Source of the DNA: JBQSUQ01 sp052384575
GTDB lineage: Bacteria > Pseudomonadota > Gammaproteobacteria > Enterobacterales > Pasteurellaceae
Assembly: GCA_052384575.1 (NCBI GenBank)
Contig: JBQSUQ010000017.1
DNA: 64,000 bases
Reading direction: 5' to 3' (one strand)
The notes beneath the pieces were generated by a model that was not told the origin of the DNA, made no database searches, and was given only the letters and a program-made list of their open reading frames with translations. Below, piece by piece: positions 62,638 to 64,000 of the stretch. How positions within the stretch are numbered: the stretch's first letter is position 1; every line of letters begins with the position of its first letter. The position numbers and the translations under genes are program-made.

Positions 62638-64000
62638 TTATAACCTTTTCACATCAATTAGCCCATCTAGCTGAGCAAGACGAGCAAGAATTTTGTTGAG
62701 CACTTCTAACGTGTTTATTTCAAGTTCCAGTTCCACTGTGGCTAATTGACGTTTGCTATCCAATCGGCTCGAAATGCCGCTGACGTTAATTTTTTCATTG
62801 GCCAATACAGTAGTGATATCTCGTAATAAACCGTTGCGGTCTGTGGCAACAACCCGAATATTGATATGGAATTTATTGAGGCTTTGATCCCCCCAATTGG
62901 TTTCCATAATGCGTTCTGGATTGGCTTGTTGTAGTTCTTTTAACTGTTCGCAATCTGCCCGATGAATAGAAATACCGCGACCTTGCGTAATATAGCCGAC
63001 AATTTGATCGCCAGGAATTGGTTGGCAACAACGTGCGATATGGTGCATTAAATTACCAACACCTTCAACAACGACATAACCTTTTTTCTCAGATTTTTGG
63101 CTAGAATTCACCGCACTTTTCTGTGCGACATGGCGTAGAATTTCTTGATCCGCTTCCTGTGCGGAAGGTTTGATTAACTTGCTTTGTAAGAAATTAATCA
63201 ATTGATTTAATTTAATATCGCCGCTGCCAATACCGTTATATAAGTCATCCAGATTTTTTAAGTTATAGCGAGCTAAACCATATTGTTCTACTTGTTTTAG
63301 GCTAAAGTTGAAACGAGTGAGCTCTGCCTCTAAGGCTTCTTTTCCTGCGGGAATATTTTTATCACGATCCTGTTTTTTAAACCAAGTCATGATTTTAGAA
63401 CGTGCTTTGCTGGTATGGGTGAAACCACTATTTGGGTTTAACCAATCTCGGCTAGGATTCGGGTTTTTCTGTGTAATGATTTCGAGCTGATCACCCATTT
63501 GTAACTGGTAAGTGAAAGGTACAATACGACCATCCACTTTGGCGCCAATGCAACGGTGACCTACATCACTATGGATTGCATAAGCAAAATCTAAAGGGGT
63601 TGAACCTGTAGGTAAATCAATAACTTCGCCTTTTGGTGTAAACACATAAACGCGATCATCGAAGACTTGGCTGCGTACTTCCGCCATAATTTCACTGCTG
63701 TCCGCAATATCAGCTTGCCATGCTAACAGTTTACGTAACCATGAAATTTTTTCTTCGTAAGCAGACATGGTGCCGGTAGAGCCTTCTTTGTATTTCCAAT
63801 GGGCAGCCACGCCAAGTTCAGCATCATTATGCATTTTTACGGTTCGAATTTGCACCTCAATGGGTTTATCGCCTTCTCCCAAAACAACGGTATGAATGGA
63901 TTGATAGCCATTAGGTTTTGGATTTGCTACATAATCATCAAATTCATCTGGCAAATGTTTAAAGTGCGTATGTACAATGCCTAAAGCGGTATAACAATCT
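62638..64000 (-). CDS. relA: GTP pyrophosphokinase RelA (3' part; 5' end outside window)
   Basis: Stringent-response ppGpp synthetase. The frame is open to the window edge, so only the C-terminal 453 codons are seen. They cover the end of the synthetase domain (DEFDDYVANPKPNGYQSIH and VEVQIRT-like IEVQIRTVKMHNDAE), the TGS domain (YVFTPKGEVIDLPTG), a helical region, the cysteine-containing zinc-finger-like segment HIARCCQPIPGD and the C-terminal ACT domain. The hydrolase-like N-terminus needed to exclude SpoT lies outside, but the EVQIRT form and dgkA neighbour favour RelA. Uptake signal at 63110-63118. Confidence 0.9.
   Translation of the reverse strand, partial: DCYTALGIVHTHFKHLPDEFDDYVANPKPNGYQSIHTVVLGEGDKPIEVQIRTVKMHNDAELGVAAHWKYKEGSTGTMSAYEEKISWLRKLLAWQADIADSSEIMAEVRSQVFDDRVYVFTPKGEVIDLPTGSTPLDFAYAIHSDVGHRCIGAKVDGRIVPFTYQLQMGDQLEIITQKNPNPSRDWLNPNSGFTHTSKARSKIMTWFKKQDRDKNIPAGKEALEAELTRFNFSLKQVEQYGLARYNLKNLDDLYNGIGSGDIKLNQLINFLQSKLIKPSAQEADQEILRHVAQKSAVNSSQKSEKKGYVVVEGVGNLMHHIARCCQPIPGDQIVGYITQGRGISIHRADCEQLKELQQANPERIMETNWGDQSLNKFHINIRVVATDRNGLLRDITTVLANEKINVSGISSRLDSKRQLATVELELEINTLEVLNKILARLAQLDGLIDVKRL

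Overview
The window is a chromosomal segment of a member of the Pasteurellaceae (Haemophilus/Aggregatibacter/Pasteurella branch). The Hin-type DNA uptake signal AAGTGCGGT/ACCGCACTT occurs about 43 times by eye, often as inverted pairs that form intergenic terminators. Gene content and local orders (yihD-dsbA-maoP, ferredoxin-RNase T2-pgk-fba, pssA next to yfiF) also fit this family. Intact hemC and hemD argue against H. influenzae, which lacks these early haem steps. An Aggregatibacter species is my best guess, but this is an inference. No tRNA, rRNA or CRISPR array was recognised.

Layout. 1-3.7 kb: tail of an outer-membrane barrel gene, rimO, and an HMW1C/NGT-type cytoplasmic N-glycosyltransferase with an unusual lysine-rich tail. 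3.7-6.2 kb: divergent ilvY/ilvC. 6.2-10.4 kb: a sulfatase-superfamily membrane transferase and lptD. 10.4-16 kb: tag/mobA, yihD-dsbA-maoP, and the LPS heptose genes hldD, waaF and waaC. 16-25 kb: murQ-anmK (peptidoglycan recycling), an alpha/beta hydrolase, glmU, pckA with a class II CRP site, mazG, glpX, zapB. 24.8-32.6 kb: fluC, a HAD phosphatase, then ilvG-ilvM-ilvD, a ZIP metal transporter and ilvA. 33-49.3 kb: three tandem trimeric autotransporter adhesin (TAA) genes; two are open (1739 and 1997 aa) and the third is broken by three single-base frameshifts. 49.4-64 kb: dusA, pssA-hemCDXY, yfiF, a ferredoxin, an RNase T2, pgk-fba, a WaaL-like ligase, dgkA and the 3' part of relA.

The most interesting part is the accessory surface system. 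Three adhesin genes lie about 30 kb from a glycosyltransferase of the type known to glycosylate adhesins. The third adhesin gene has a nine-unit AAAT tract just upstream of a plausible promoter, an arrangement that recalls the phase-variable nadA of Neisseria. Three copies of an exactly 79-bp, GTAG-bounded double-hairpin element, plus a solo hairpin, lie around the ilvD-ilvA-adhesin region. They look like REPINs mobilised by a RAYT-type transposase encoded elsewhere.

Housekeeping themes are branched-chain amino acid synthesis (ilvC/ilvY, ilvGMDA), envelope building (lptD, heptose genes, WaaL-like, glmU, murQ/anmK, pssA, dgkA), glycolysis and gluconeogenesis (pgk, fba, glpX, pckA) and haem synthesis (hemCDXY).
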